38,516 bases of DNA from JAXMAF01 sp046350555 (GCA_046350555.1 JAXMAF010000037.1:1-38516); one strand, 5' to 3'; shown: positions 23,846-32,828, counted from the stretch's first letter. Notes: generated by a model not told the origin, from the letters alone. Translations and numbers: made by a program.

Positions 23846-25450
23846 GTGACGACGCAGCATGCGCGAGAACCGAGTCCGGCCGCCGGGGCGGGCGCATCGT
23901 CGGCGAGCCGCTCGACGGCCCCGCCGGCCGCGGCCGCGCCGGCATCGAGCGCCGCGCCGGGTTCGCGCTGGGACTTCGCCCCCGCGCCCGAGACGGTGAA
24001 GGTGCGCATCGATCCGCGCCACGGGCTCTTCATCGACGGTGCGTTCCGCGCGCCGCGGAGCGGAAGGCACTTCGCGACGATCAACCCGGCGACCGAGGAG
24101 ACCCTGAGCGAGATCGCCGACGCCGGCGAGGCCGACGTCGTGGCGGCGGTCGCCGCGGCGCGCAAGGCCCAGCCGAAGTGGGCGAGGCTCCGCCCCATCG
24201 AGCGGGCGAAGTACATGTATCGCATCGCGCGGCGGATCCAGGAGCGGTCCCGCGAGCTGGCGGTGCTCGAGACGATGGATGGCGGCAAGCCGATCCGCGA
24301 GAGCCGCGACGTCGACGTGCCGCTCGTCGCGGCGCACTTCTTCTACCACGCGGGATGGTGCGACAAGCTCCGTCACGTGGCGCCGTCGCCGCGTCCCGTC
24401 GGCGTCTGCGGACAGATCATTCCCTGGAACTTCCCGCTGCTCATGGCCGCGTGGAAGCTTGCGCCGGCGCTGGCGTGCGGCAACACCTGCGTGCTCAAGC
24501 CCGCGGAGACGACGTCGCTGACCGCGCTGCGGCTCGCCGAGATCCTCCAGGAGATCGAGCTGCCGCCGGGCGTCGTGAACATCGTCACCGGTGGACCCGA
24601 GACAGGTCGTCGCCTCGTCGAGCATCCGGGCGTGGACAAGATCGCCTTCACCGGCTCGACCGAGGTCGGCAAGCGGATCGCCGCGGCGTGCGCGCCTCCG
24701 CGCGGCGGCGCGGGTGCGCGCCACGGCGCCCCGAAGAGGCTCACGCTGGAGCTGGGCGGCAAGGGAGCGAACATCATCTTCGCCGACGCCGCGATCGATC
24801 AGGCCGTCGAAGGCATCGTCTCGGCGATCTGGTTCAACCAGGGCCACGTCTGCTGCGCCGGCTCGCGGCTGCTGGTCGAGGAATCGGTCGTCGGCGACGT
24901 GATCGACCGGCTCGCCCACCGCATGCGGTCGCTGCGAGTCGGCGATCCGCTGGACAAGAACACCGACGTCGGCGCGATCAATTCCAAGGCCCAGCTCGCG
25001 ACGATCACGCGCTACCTCGACGCCGGCGAGCGCGAGGGCGCCACGCGCCACGAGGTGAGCGGCTGCGCGCTGCCGGGCAAGGGCTACTGGGTCCGCCCGT
25101 GCTTCTTCACCGGCGTGCAGCCCAGCCACACGATCGCCCGCGAGGAGATCTTCGGTCCGGTGCTCGCCGTGATGACCTTCCGCACGCCCGAGGAGGCGAT
25201 CGCCCGGGCCAACGCGACGCCCTACGGCCTCAGCGCCGGCGTCTGGACGGACAAGGGCTCGAAAGCGTTCGAGCTCGCCCGGCATCTCCAGGCCGGCGTC
25301 GTCTGGTGCAACAGCTTCAATCGGTTCGATCCGAGCGCCCCCTTCGGCGGCTTCAAGGAGAGCGGCTTCGGCCGCGAGGGCGGCGCGATCGGGTTGCGAG
25401 CGTACCTCGACGTGGATCCGGTCCGTCGCATCGATCGATCCGCGCCATGA
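23846..25450 (+). CDS. NAD(P)-dependent aldehyde dehydrogenase
   Basis: A 534-residue enzyme of the ALDH superfamily, about 35-40 residues longer than usual because of a Pro/Ala/Ser-rich N-terminus. The cofactor region contains IIPWNFPLLMAAWKLAPALA and AFTGSTEVGKRI. The general base Glu is in LTLELGGKGANIIF (about residue 302) and the nucleophilic Cys in NQGHVCCAGSR (about residue 336). EEIFGPVLAVMTF and the C-terminal PFGGFKESGFGREGG are also family landmarks. GTG 23846 was chosen because of the promoter geometry; ATG 23819 is the alternative. Position after deoC suggests acetaldehyde as substrate, which is inference. It is followed closely by a truncated relative. Confidence 0.92.
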   Translation: MTTQHAREPSPAAGAGASSASRSTAPPAAAAPASSAAPGSRWDFAPAPETVKVRIDPRHGLFIDGAFRAPRSGRHFATINPATEETLSEIADAGEADVVAAVAAARKAQPKWARLRPIERAKYMYRIARRIQERSRELAVLETMDGGKPIRESRDVDVPLVAAHFFYHAGWCDKLRHVAPSPRPVGVCGQIIPWNFPLLMAAWKLAPALACGNTCVLKPAETTSLTALRLAEILQEIELPPGVVNIVTGGPETGRRLVEHPGVDKIAFTGSTEVGKRIAAACAPPRGGAGARHGAPKRLTLELGGKGANIIFADAAIDQAVEGIVSAIWFNQGHVCCAGSRLLVEESVVGDVIDRLAHRMRSLRVGDPLDKNTDVGAINSKAQLATITRYLDAGEREGATRHEVSGCALPGKGYWVRPCFFTGVQPSHTIAREEIFGPVLAVMTFRTPEEAIARANATPYGLSAGVWTDKGSKAFELARHLQAGVVWCNSFNRFDPSAPFGGFKESGFGREGGAIGLRAYLDVDPVRRIDRSAP

Positions 25451-25472
25451 ACCGCTTCCTCACCGCGCCCCG

Positions 25473-26435
25473 ATGACCTCCACCCTGCCGATCCCGAAGA
25501 CGTACAAGCTGTTCATCGGCGGCGCCTTCCCGCGCAGCGAGTCGGGGCGCTCGCTGCCGGTGCTCGACGCGCGCGGCCGCGCCGTGGCGCACCTGTGCCG
25601 CGCGTCGCGCAAGGACCTGCGCGAGGCGGTCGAGGCGGCGCGCAATGCGCTGCCGAAGTGGTCGGGGATGACGGTATACAACCGCGGGCAGATCCTCTAC
25701 CGGATGGCGGAGATGCTCGATGGCCGCCGCGCCGAGTTCATCGAGGCGATCAAAGTGGCGGGGGTGGTTGCGGGGGCGGGGGCGGCGGCGCCGTCGTCTT
25801 CCGCGGCGCGGGCGAATCGTCGGACGCGCGGTGGCGCTCCCGCCGGCGGACCCTCGCGACTTCCGCCGGCGACCGAGGTCGCCGCATGCGTCGACCGGCT
25901 CGTCGCCTTCGCGGGGTGGTCCGACAAGCACGCCGAGGTGCTCGGGCATCGGGCCGCCGTCGCCGGGCCGTATCACGTCTTCTCGCTCCCCGAGCCGACG
26001 GGTGTCGTCGCGATCGTCGCGCCGGACGCGCCGCCGCTGCTGGGGCTGGTGACGCTCACGGCCGCCGCCATCTGCTGCGGCAACACCGCCGTGTGCATCG
26101 CGAGCGAGGCCAACCCGATTCCCGCGGCGGTGCTCGGCGAGGTCCTTGCCACGAGCGATGTGCCGGGCGGCGCCGTGAACATCCTCACCGGGACGCGCGA
26201 CGAGCTCGTGCCCTTCGTCGCGCTGCATCGCGAGATCCGCGCCGTCTCCGCCGCCGATCTTCCGACGGAGCAGGCGACGCAGCTTCGGGCCGGCGCCGCG
26301 GAGAACCTCAAGCGCGTGCACGTGGCGCCGCGCGGCGAGCCGGCGCGCTGGCTCGACGACGAGGCGGAGACGTCGATCGAGGCGGTCGCCCCGTTCGTCG
26401 AGATCAAGACGATCTGGCATCCAAGCGGCGCGTGA
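25473..26435 (+). CDS. Truncated aldehyde dehydrogenase-like protein lacking catalytic residues
   Basis: A 320-residue protein, roughly two thirds of an ALDH. The N-terminus (KLFIGGAFPRSESGRSLPVL) and the cofactor-domain section (GVVAIVAPDAPPLLGLVTLT, then CGNTAVCIASEANPIPAAVL and VPGGAVNILTG) align with the upstream dehydrogenase. The FTGST..G loop is replaced by IRAVSAADLPTEQATQLRAG, and the LELGG Glu and the catalytic Cys domain are absent. A Gly/Ala/Arg-rich insertion interrupts the middle (about residues 93-128). It ends normally with a TGA, not by an obvious frameshift. It may be a non-catalytic partner subunit of the active enzyme; decay is the alternative. Confidence 0.75.
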   Translation: MTSTLPIPKTYKLFIGGAFPRSESGRSLPVLDARGRAVAHLCRASRKDLREAVEAARNALPKWSGMTVYNRGQILYRMAEMLDGRRAEFIEAIKVAGVVAGAGAAAPSSSAARANRRTRGGAPAGGPSRLPPATEVAACVDRLVAFAGWSDKHAEVLGHRAAVAGPYHVFSLPEPTGVVAIVAPDAPPLLGLVTLTAAAICCGNTAVCIASEANPIPAAVLGEVLATSDVPGGAVNILTGTRDELVPFVALHREIRAVSAADLPTEQATQLRAGAAENLKRVHVAPRGEPARWLDDEAETSIEAVAPFVEIKTIWHPSGA

Positions 26436-26519
26436 CCGGGGGCGTGGACGTGCGCGCCGAGGCGCGCCGATGGCGGCGCGGCGCCGCTGGCGTCGTTGCG
26501 GATCCGCCTCGGGTTTGGC

Positions 26520-29363
26520 TCAGGCGTGCTTCAGCTCCGGCGCGTCGTTCGACAGCCGGACCTGGGTCGGGGCGAAGCCGTGCTCGTCGAAGATGAACAG
26601 TTCGTTCGGCGCGTCGGTGCGCAGCCACGGCGCCGGGATGTACAGCGAGGTCTGCGGGCCGACGGGCCTGCCCGTGGAGCTCGCGGAAAAGTAGCGGCCG
26701 ATGGCCCGGCCGTTGAGGAGCGCGACACCCTTGCTCAGCCCGTTGGTGGTCAGCCACAGCGGCGACGGATTCGCGGTCGTGAACGAGCAGCGCCACCACG
26801 CGGGGACGCCGCGCGGCGGCTTGCCGTCGCCTTGGAAATGGCGCGCGGCGGGCGCTTCCCACCGGGCGAATCCCCACTGGGCATCCCTGCCGAGATCGCG
26901 CACGATCTCGTACAGCGCGAGGAGCCGGGATGGATCCTCGGCCCTCGCGTCGGGCGCCTGCGGGCCGGGATCGGGCGAGAAGCGCAGCGCGTTCGCGCCG
27001 GGCTTGAAGCTCTTCGACGTCGCCGGATCGATGACCACGGAACCCTGCATCGAGCCGCACTCGCCCGAGTAGTACGCGAGCGGCGTGCCGTTGAGCACGA
27101 GCGTTCCGCTCGTGCGCAGGCCGCGCAGGTGGACGAGCAACGGCGTCTTCTTGCGCCAGTTGAAGGTCCACTGGACCTGGCTGGTGCCGCCGAGCTGTCC
27201 CGCGGCGCGCTTGATGATGAACGCGCGGAGCTTGAACGGATCGGCCGGCGCCGCCTCGACGCGCCTGGCCTTCACGCCGCGCACCGGCGCCAGCTCGAAG
27301 ACCGACGAGGCGATGCCCTTGCGCTCGCCCGCGTCGTTGCCGTCGGCGAAGCGACCGAGATTGTCGGCGAGGATCGCCACCACGCCCTCGGCATCGGGCT
27401 TGACGTCGAACGGCCCCGGCTGCGCCGCGGGTCCGTTTCCGACGATGCGATGCAGCTCGCCGTCGGCGTAGACGTGCAGCCGGTCGCCGCCCTCCATCAC
27501 GTGCAGCAGCCGCTTCTTCGGGCCGCTGCGGAGGCGCAGCCGGTACCAGCCGTATCCATGCCGTGCGCCGCACTGGTTGAGCGACGCGGGGCCGTCGAGG
27601 GTGGCGAAGCGGGCCGACGCGCCACTGGCGAACTCCGCCGACGTGGCATGCGACCACGCACCGAGCGCCGGCGCTCGCGCGGGCGCCGCCGGCGCCGAGA
27701 ATGGCGCGGGCTTGCACTCGCCGCCCTTGCCGATCCGCCACACCTTCGCGAAGCCCGGCGCGAGGATCGGTCGCCCGCCCGCGTCGAATCCGGCGCAACC
27801 GACGAAGACGTGCTCCTGGTCGTGGAACGTCGCGTCGATCTGCTCCTGGTTGCAGATCACGACGGTGATTCCCTTGTGGTCGACCACCAGCGGCGCTCCG
27901 AACCCGCTGGGAACGGTCGCGTCGAGCGGTCCCCCGTTGATCGAGAGATAGCCCTGCGCCCGCGCCGGTCCCTGCACGACGAGGATCGACCGATCGACGA
28001 GCATCGTCGGACAGAGGTTGCAGAAGTCGAGGTGCCCGTTGCCCAGCAGGTCGACGTCGAGCACGTACCAGCCGACGGGCTGGTCGCCCAGCGCCACCGG
28101 CATGCGGATGCCGTTCTCGAGGAGCAGGGTGACGTTGCGCGGCCCGCCCTCGGCGGCGAAGACGAAGACGATCCGTCCCTGCGGCCCCTGGAGCGGCACC
28201 ACCGAGAGGTCCGCCGGCGGCGCACCGGCGCGGGCGGCGCCATCCGCGCGTCGCCGCGCCGCGCTCCGCGCCTTGCCGCGCTCGTGCGGCCGCGCTCCGG
28301 GCATCAGGCTCTCCACATCGACGGCGATGGGGTGGTAGTCCGGATCGAGCTCCGCGAAGACATGGCCGAACGCCGTGGCGAAGCTCGCGAGCCGCTTGAT
28401 CCTCGCGTACGTGGCGCCGCGTCGCCCCGCCTCGTCCAAGGGCGCGCCGATGGCGGCGCGCGTGCATGCGTAGCGATCGGTCGGTCCGGGGAGCCGTCCG
28501 CCGAGGAAGCCGAAGTTCGCGCCGGGATGGAAGGGCGCGACGAACGGCTGTCCACCCGCCGCGAAGATCTGGGCGAGCTTGAGCATCACCTCGTCGCCAT
28601 CGGGCATCGTCGGCGCCGGCTCGCCCCAGCGCTCGAAGCCGCATGGATTGAAGCTCGTCACGAGCCGCGGCGCATGCGACTGCACCGAGCGGAGCTGGCG
28701 CAGGTTCACGAGCAGGTCGTGCGAGCCGGTCCACGTCTCGATCGTGCCCTCGACATCCTGCCAGAGGTCGTTGGCGCTCAGCAGCGGCAGCGTGATGCCG
28801 CACTCGCGCACGTAGCGCACGAGCTCCTGGAGGTACTTGCGGCCCTGCTCCTCGTTGGCGCAGTGCCAGGCGTGCTCGACCTGGACGAGCAGCAGCGGGC
28901 CGCCGTCGCGCCCGCCCGGGACGGCGCGCGTCGCCTGGAGCTCGACGACTTGCTCGAAGAGCCAATGGAAGAAGAGCCCGACGCGCTCGAGGAAGACCTC
29001 GGATCCCTGCCGGATGGCCATGCCGGGAATCTCGGCGAGCCACGGCGGCAGACCGCCGCCGTCGATCGTCCCGCCGATGTACGGACCGGCGCGCAGCAGG
29101 ACGCGCAGTCCGGCGTCGCCGCAGAGCTCGACGAAGCGCCGCAGGTCGAGCCCTTCCTTGAAGTCGAAGCGGCCCGGGCGCGGCTCGTGCAGCAGCCAGG
29201 GCACCGACGTCTCGACGATGTTGAAGCCCGCCTCGGCGATGGACGCGATGGCCGGCTTCCACTCCTGCGTTGGAACGAGCGCGTAGGGGAGCGAAGCGCC
29301 GCACAGCCAGATGCGGCGACCGTTGAATTGAAAGCTCTGACCGTCGTACGAGACGCTGGGCAT
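26520..29363 (-). CDS. GH35 beta-galactosidase-fold protein without catalytic glutamates
   Basis: A 947-residue protein. The N-terminal 330 residues follow the GH35 TIM barrel: FQFNGRRIWLCGASLPYALV, FNIVETSVPWLLHEP, RVLLRAGPYIGG..DGGGLPPWL, and FHPGANFGFLGG. In active GH35 enzymes the acid/base is the second Glu of QVENEYG and the nucleophile is the Glu of (N/T)(S/E)EF..GW. Here these read QVEHAWH (His164-Ala165) and LVTSFNPCGF (Ser237), so both are replaced. C-terminal beta domains (about 420-947) include jelly-roll modules such as GYGWYRLRLRSGPKKRLLHV and WWRCSF. No signal peptide is visible. The start ATG lacks a clear ribosome-binding site. It is convergent with the dehydrogenase-like gene; function is probably binding or an altered activity. 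Confidence 0.85.
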   Translation of the reverse strand: MPSVSYDGQSFQFNGRRIWLCGASLPYALVPTQEWKPAIASIAEAGFNIVETSVPWLLHEPRPGRFDFKEGLDLRRFVELCGDAGLRVLLRAGPYIGGTIDGGGLPPWLAEIPGMAIRQGSEVFLERVGLFFHWLFEQVVELQATRAVPGGRDGGPLLLVQVEHAWHCANEEQGRKYLQELVRYVRECGITLPLLSANDLWQDVEGTIETWTGSHDLLVNLRQLRSVQSHAPRLVTSFNPCGFERWGEPAPTMPDGDEVMLKLAQIFAAGGQPFVAPFHPGANFGFLGGRLPGPTDRYACTRAAIGAPLDEAGRRGATYARIKRLASFATAFGHVFAELDPDYHPIAVDVESLMPGARPHERGKARSAARRRADGAARAGAPPADLSVVPLQGPQGRIVFVFAAEGGPRNVTLLLENGIRMPVALGDQPVGWYVLDVDLLGNGHLDFCNLCPTMLVDRSILVVQGPARAQGYLSINGGPLDATVPSGFGAPLVVDHKGITVVICNQEQIDATFHDQEHVFVGCAGFDAGGRPILAPGFAKVWRIGKGGECKPAPFSAPAAPARAPALGAWSHATSAEFASGASARFATLDGPASLNQCGARHGYGWYRLRLRSGPKKRLLHVMEGGDRLHVYADGELHRIVGNGPAAQPGPFDVKPDAEGVVAILADNLGRFADGNDAGERKGIASSVFELAPVRGVKARRVEAAPADPFKLRAFIIKRAAGQLGGTSQVQWTFNWRKKTPLLVHLRGLRTSGTLVLNGTPLAYYSGECGSMQGSVVIDPATSKSFKPGANALRFSPDPGPQAPDARAEDPSRLLALYEIVRDLGRDAQWGFARWEAPAARHFQGDGKPPRGVPAWWRCSFTTANPSPLWLTTNGLSKGVALLNGRAIGRYFSASSTGRPVGPQTSLYIPAPWLRTDAPNELFIFDEHGFAPTQVRLSNDAPELKHA

Positions 29364-29552
29364 GGGCGGACTCAGGCCGCGAGCCCATGCTCGCGGGTGA
29401 CCGACGTCGGGCCGTTCGGGCGCCCGCCGGGTCGAAGGGGGGAATCATCGCCAAAATGAGGGGGGTTGGCAAAGCGTCGTCGAAGGCTCGGGCGCGGGAA
29501 GGGCCCGTGGGCCGGTCCCATCCCGGACTTCGGCATCCGTGCGGCGTCTCCC

Positions 29553-29558
29553 TATCCT
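29553..29558 (+). promoter_or_regulatory. -10 box TATCCT, leaderless arrangement for TolC-like gene
   Basis: TATCCT is followed by exactly seven bases and the ATG at 29566, with no room for a Shine-Dalgarno. This supports ATG 29566 over the in-frame ATG at 29539. Confidence 0.55.
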
Positions 29559-29565
29559 CGCGTCC

Positions 29566-31425
29566 ATGCCGTCGCCAGGTCCGACCGCCCCGCTCGATGA
29601 ACCGACCACCGGCCTGTCGGCCGGCCGCGCGCCGGGGGCGCCGGCTCGCCGGCCCGTTCGGCGCACCCTCGGGCGGGCACCCATCGCGCTCGCCGGGATC
29701 GCCGTCGGCGCGCTGGCAGCCTGCGAATCGGGCATGCGGGCGATCGACCAGCGGACCGTCGAGCTGCTTCGCGAGAGCTCCGAGAAGACCAACGTGCAGG
29801 TCGATCCCGAGTGGCCGCGGCCGAGCGTGCCCGAGGGGGCCAAGTGGCCGCAGTTCGGCCCCGATCCGATCAACATCGCGACGCGCAATCCCAACGCCGC
29901 CGAGATGCCCTTCACCGTGCGGAAGGACGAGGCGGCGCTCGTGCTGGAGCGCGTGACGGCCGAGCAGTCCCCGGCGACGGCGATCGTCTTCAACCTGGAA
30001 CAGGCCGTCAGCTACGCCGTGGCCAACGGCCGCGAGTACCAGGATGCCGCCGAGACGTACGTGCTCAGCGCGCTCCAGCTTCTCATCGAGCGCCATCGAT
30101 GGGGCCCGCGCTTCTTCGACGACATCCGGGCGAACGTGCAGAGCACCGCCGACAACGGCGTCTACAACGCCTCGCTCAACCTGATGAACGACTTCACGGT
30201 CCGGCAGCGCCTGCCCTACGGCGGCGAGGTGACCGCCTCGCTGCTGGCCAGCGCCGTCGAGAACCTGCACAACTACGTCGCCGGCGACAACGTGCAGTCG
30301 GCGGAGATCATCCTCGCGGCGCAGCTCCCGCTGCTGCGCGGCGCCGGCCTCGCGGCCCGCGAGGATCTCATCCAGGCCGAGCGCAACCTCATCTACGCGG
30401 CGCGGGACTTCGAGCGGTTCCGGCGCGAGTTCGTCTTCGAGATCTCGCGCGACTTCCTCGACCTGGTCGTCGACAAGCAGGCGATCGACAACGCCCAGCG
30501 GCAGCTCGAGTCCTTCATCGCCGCCGAGGCCCGCGAGATCGCGCTCTTCAAGGCCGGGCGCGAGGCGGGATTCCAGGCCGGGCTTGCGGCGCAGAACACG
30601 CTCTTTGCGCGGAACAACCTCGCCCGACTCGAAGAGTCCTTCCGGCTCGCCGTCGATCGATTCAAGGTGCGCCTGGGCATGCCGACCGAGCAGCCGCTGG
30701 CGATCGACACGTCGACGCTCGGGCTTCCCTCGCCGCAGGTCGCCATGGACGAGGCCGTCGCCGTCGGGCTTGCCTACCGGCTCGACCTCCAGAACGAGCG
30801 CGACCAGTTCGAGGATGCCCGCCGCCGCGTCGACGTCGCCCGCAACCGCATCCTGCCGGACCTGAACCTGACCGGCGGAGTGAACGTGCCCACCGATCCG
30901 AGCATCCAGCGCGGCGGCCTCCAGTTCGACGGCAACGAGACGCAGTTCACGGCCGGGCTGCTGCTGTCGCTGCCGCTGGACCGCGACATCGAGCGCGCCC
31001 AGCTTCGCGAGGCGCAGATCGTGCTGGAGCAGGCCGGCCGCCGATACAGCCGCGCCCGCGACGACGTCGCCGTCGAGGTGCGCAACGCCGTCCGGCAGAT
31101 CGACCGCGCCCTCTTCTCGATCAAGGTGCAGGAGGAGAACGTGCGCATCGCCCGGCTGCGCGAGGCGAGCATCGACGCGGCGCCGGATCGGGCGAGCGCC
31201 CGCGACCGCAGCGATGCGATCGAGGCGCGGCTCGCCGCCGAGGACGGGCTCGCACAGGCGAAGCGCGACCTCCAGGTCGCGATCCTCGGCTACCTGGTCA
31301 GCACGGGGCAGCTCCGCGTCGGTCCCAAGGGCGACATCCTTCCCCTCAACGGCATGGCCTTGCGCCCCACCGGAACGCCCGGCGGCTCGCCGCGCGCGTC
31401 GCCGGATGCTCCCGCGGGAAGCTGA
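29566..31425 (+). CDS. TolC-like outer-membrane efflux lipoprotein
   Basis: A 619-residue protein of the outer-membrane factor superfamily. It has a signal segment and lipobox with Cys53 (IALAGIAVGALAAC), preceded by an unusual 35-residue Pro/Arg-rich extension. Two helical OEP halves are visible: NLEQAVSYAVANGREYQDAA to AEAREIALFKAGREAGFQAG, then PQVAMDEAVAVGLAYRLDLQ to AEDGLAQAKRDLQVAILGYL. GRR...RD repeats and coiled-coil-forming heptads are typical. Unlike the NodT-like gene at 9407, it stands alone without a pump. The stop TGA (31423-31425) is the first codon of dispersed repeat copy 3. Substrate is unknown. Confidence 0.85.
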   Translation: MPSPGPTAPLDEPTTGLSAGRAPGAPARRPVRRTLGRAPIALAGIAVGALAACESGMRAIDQRTVELLRESSEKTNVQVDPEWPRPSVPEGAKWPQFGPDPINIATRNPNAAEMPFTVRKDEAALVLERVTAEQSPATAIVFNLEQAVSYAVANGREYQDAAETYVLSALQLLIERHRWGPRFFDDIRANVQSTADNGVYNASLNLMNDFTVRQRLPYGGEVTASLLASAVENLHNYVAGDNVQSAEIILAAQLPLLRGAGLAAREDLIQAERNLIYAARDFERFRREFVFEISRDFLDLVVDKQAIDNAQRQLESFIAAEAREIALFKAGREAGFQAGLAAQNTLFARNNLARLEESFRLAVDRFKVRLGMPTEQPLAIDTSTLGLPSPQVAMDEAVAVGLAYRLDLQNERDQFEDARRRVDVARNRILPDLNLTGGVNVPTDPSIQRGGLQFDGNETQFTAGLLLSLPLDRDIERAQLREAQIVLEQAGRRYSRARDDVAVEVRNAVRQIDRALFSIKVQEENVRIARLREASIDAAPDRASARDRSDAIEARLAAEDGLAQAKRDLQVAILGYLVSTGQLRVGPKGDILPLNGMALRPTGTPGGSPRASPDAPAGS

Positions 31426-31530
31426 TACGCGTCCCAGATGACTCTCGCGCCCCACCCAACCCGGTCTCGCCGTGAAACGCCGCCGTGGGCAAGGGGTCGG
31501 ACGCATGGAGGTCTACTGGAATCCGTATGA
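31423..31530 (+). repeat. 108-bp dispersed TIR element, copy 3
   Basis: It begins TGATACGCGTCCCAG and ends CTGGAATCCGTATGA. The core matches the other copies (CGCCCCACCCAACCC, GTGGGCAAGGGGTCGGACGC). The first three bases are the stop codon of the TolC-like gene. The 123 bases from its end to the tmk stop hold nothing recognised. Confidence 0.9.
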
Positions 31531-31653
31531 GGCTCACGCGGAGCGCCAAGGCGCCGCGCGCACGCTCGTGTCGGGACCGGGCGCCAGCGCCGCGCCGTCG
31601 TCTCGAGCCACCTCGAGCGCTCGGGCGCGGAGGAGATCGACGACCCGTCGACG

Positions 31654-32328
31654 CTATGTGCGGACTGAAGCGGCCCCCGCCCCCGCCCGCGCCCACGCCT
31701 CGAGCGCCGCGAGCAGCGCGCTCCAGACGGCGTCCGGCTCGGGCCGCGCATCGATCACCAGGTGATGCGCCGGATCGCGCCGCGCCTGGTCGAGGTAGCC
31801 CTCGCGCACGCGCCGATGGAAGGCAGCGTCCTTCTGCTCCATGCGATCGGGAAAGAGGCTGATGCGGCGCGCCGCGGTCTGCGTGTCCACGTCGAACAGG
31901 ATGACCAGGTGCGGTCGCACGTCGCCGATGGCCACGTCGCCCACGGCGAGGATCTCCTCGCGCGTCAGTCCGCCCGCGGTGCCCTGGTAGGCGAGCGTCG
32001 ACGAGATGAACCGGTCGGCGAGGACGAGCTCGCCGCGCGCGAGCGCGGGGGCGATGCGCTCGTGGACGAGCTGCGCCCGGCTCGCCATGTAGAGCATCGT
32101 CTCGCAGCGCACGTGCATCTCGCCGTTGTGCGGATCGAGCAGCACCGTGCGGATCTGCTCGCCAATGGGTGTTCCGCCCGGCTCGCGCGTCTCTGCGACG
32201 ACCACGCCCGCGGCGCGGCAGTGGTCGGCGAGGCGCCGGAACTGCGTGCTCTTGCCCGAGCCGTCGGGCCCGTCGAGCACGAGAAATCGGCCGCGAAGCG
32301 CAGAGGTCCAGTGTGCGGCGGTCGGCAC
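31654..32328 (-). CDS. tmk: Thymidylate kinase
   Basis: A 224-residue dTMP kinase, which makes dTDP for DNA synthesis. The P-loop is GPDGSGKST (residues 20-28). ETREPGGTPIGEQIRTVLL carries the RxPGGT motif, the DR(Y/F) motif is VLADRFISSTLAYQG, and the LID region is RRISLFPDRMEQKDAAFHRR. Length is usual. The start is GTG at 32328, which is preceded by seven bases and a TACCAT box, so the transcript is probably leaderless. It is divergent from a small membrane protein, and the two promoters share one palindrome. Confidence 0.95.
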   Translation of the reverse strand: MPTAAHWTSALRGRFLVLDGPDGSGKSTQFRRLADHCRAAGVVVAETREPGGTPIGEQIRTVLLDPHNGEMHVRCETMLYMASRAQLVHERIAPALARGELVLADRFISSTLAYQGTAGGLTREEILAVGDVAIGDVRPHLVILFDVDTQTAARRISLFPDRMEQKDAAFHRRVREGYLDQARRDPAHHLVIDARPEPDAVWSALLAALEAWARAGAGAASVRT

Positions 32329-32335
32329 GGGCGGA

Positions 32336-32353
32336 ATGGTAACGGGTTACCAT
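32336..32353. promoter_or_regulatory. Shared palindromic divergent promoter of tmk and the small membrane protein
   Basis: ATGGTAACGGGTTACCAT is a perfect 18-bp palindrome with 8-bp arms and a 2-base centre. Each arm holds a TACCAT -10 box: 32348-32353 on the plus strand, seven bases before the ATG at 32361, and 32336-32341 on the minus strand, seven bases before the GTG at 32328. Any -35 contact of one promoter must lie in the first codons of the other gene. Confidence 0.75.
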
Positions 32354-32360
32354 CGCGACC

Positions 32361-32828
32361 ATGCGCATCGACCTTCGCGACGGCGCCCGAAGGCGGCTCG
32401 GTCGCGTGGAGATCGATCCCGCGGCCCGGCCGACGCGCGTCGCCGTGGCCGAGTCCGATCGCGAGGTCTTCCTCGGCTGGGACGGCGCCCTCGACGACGC
32501 CGGCCACCTGCGCCGCTGCGTGGCGTGCGGAGGCACGGGCATGTTCCGCACCAAGTCGTTTCCGCAGATCACGCTCTTCGTCGTCGTCCTCGCCTTCGCC
32601 GGCGCCGTGGTCGCGGCGCTGGGCTACGCGGCCGATCCCCGGGTCCTCTCGGCGCTGGTGGTCGTCCTCGTCGTCGACGTGGCGATCCTGCTCTTCTCGC
32701 GCCCGCTGCTCGTCTGCTATCGCTGTCGCAGCACCTACGCGAAGCTGCCGATCGCCCGCTACCACCGCCGATGGGATCGCCGCGAGGCGGAGCGCTACGA
32801 GGAGGCGGCGCCGACGACGCAGCCGTGA
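32361..32828 (+). CDS. Small two-helix membrane protein with zinc-finger-like cysteines
   Basis: A 155-residue protein. The soluble N-terminus (residues 1-47) is followed by CVACGGTGMF (Cys53, Cys56), two adjacent membrane helices at about 69-90 and 97-116, and then CYRCRSTYAKLPIARYHRRW. The two CxxC pairs flank the membrane hairpin and could bind one zinc on the cytoplasmic side. Similar small proteins with a CYRC-like pair followed by a basic R.HRR.D tail occur in planctomycetes, to my recollection, without assigned function. The start is fixed by a TACCAT box seven bases upstream. It is divergent from tmk and is followed by dispersed repeat copy 4. Confidence 0.7.
   Translation: MRIDLRDGARRRLGRVEIDPAARPTRVAVAESDREVFLGWDGALDDAGHLRRCVACGGTGMFRTKSFPQITLFVVVLAFAGAVVAALGYAADPRVLSALVVVLVVDVAILLFSRPLLVCYRCRSTYAKLPIARYHRRWDRREAERYEEAAPTTQP

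Noticed and set aside
22523..25285. A 920-codon minus-strand open frame opposite deoC and the aldehyde dehydrogenase
   Set aside because: Antisense to two enzymes with intact active sites; its residues are His/Arg/Asp-rich in the way typical of reverse-frame translations.
22724..26435. A bacterial microcompartment locus, because deoC and aldehyde dehydrogenases occur together
   Set aside because: No shell protein genes are present in the window and no encapsulation peptide is recognisable on the dehydrogenase.
26404..31506. A 1700-codon open frame on the minus strand spanning the GH35 gene and the TolC-like gene
   Set aside because: It is antisense or out of frame to well-supported genes, Arg/Ala-rich, and has no recognisable motif. 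Long spurious open frames are expected at about 70 % GC.
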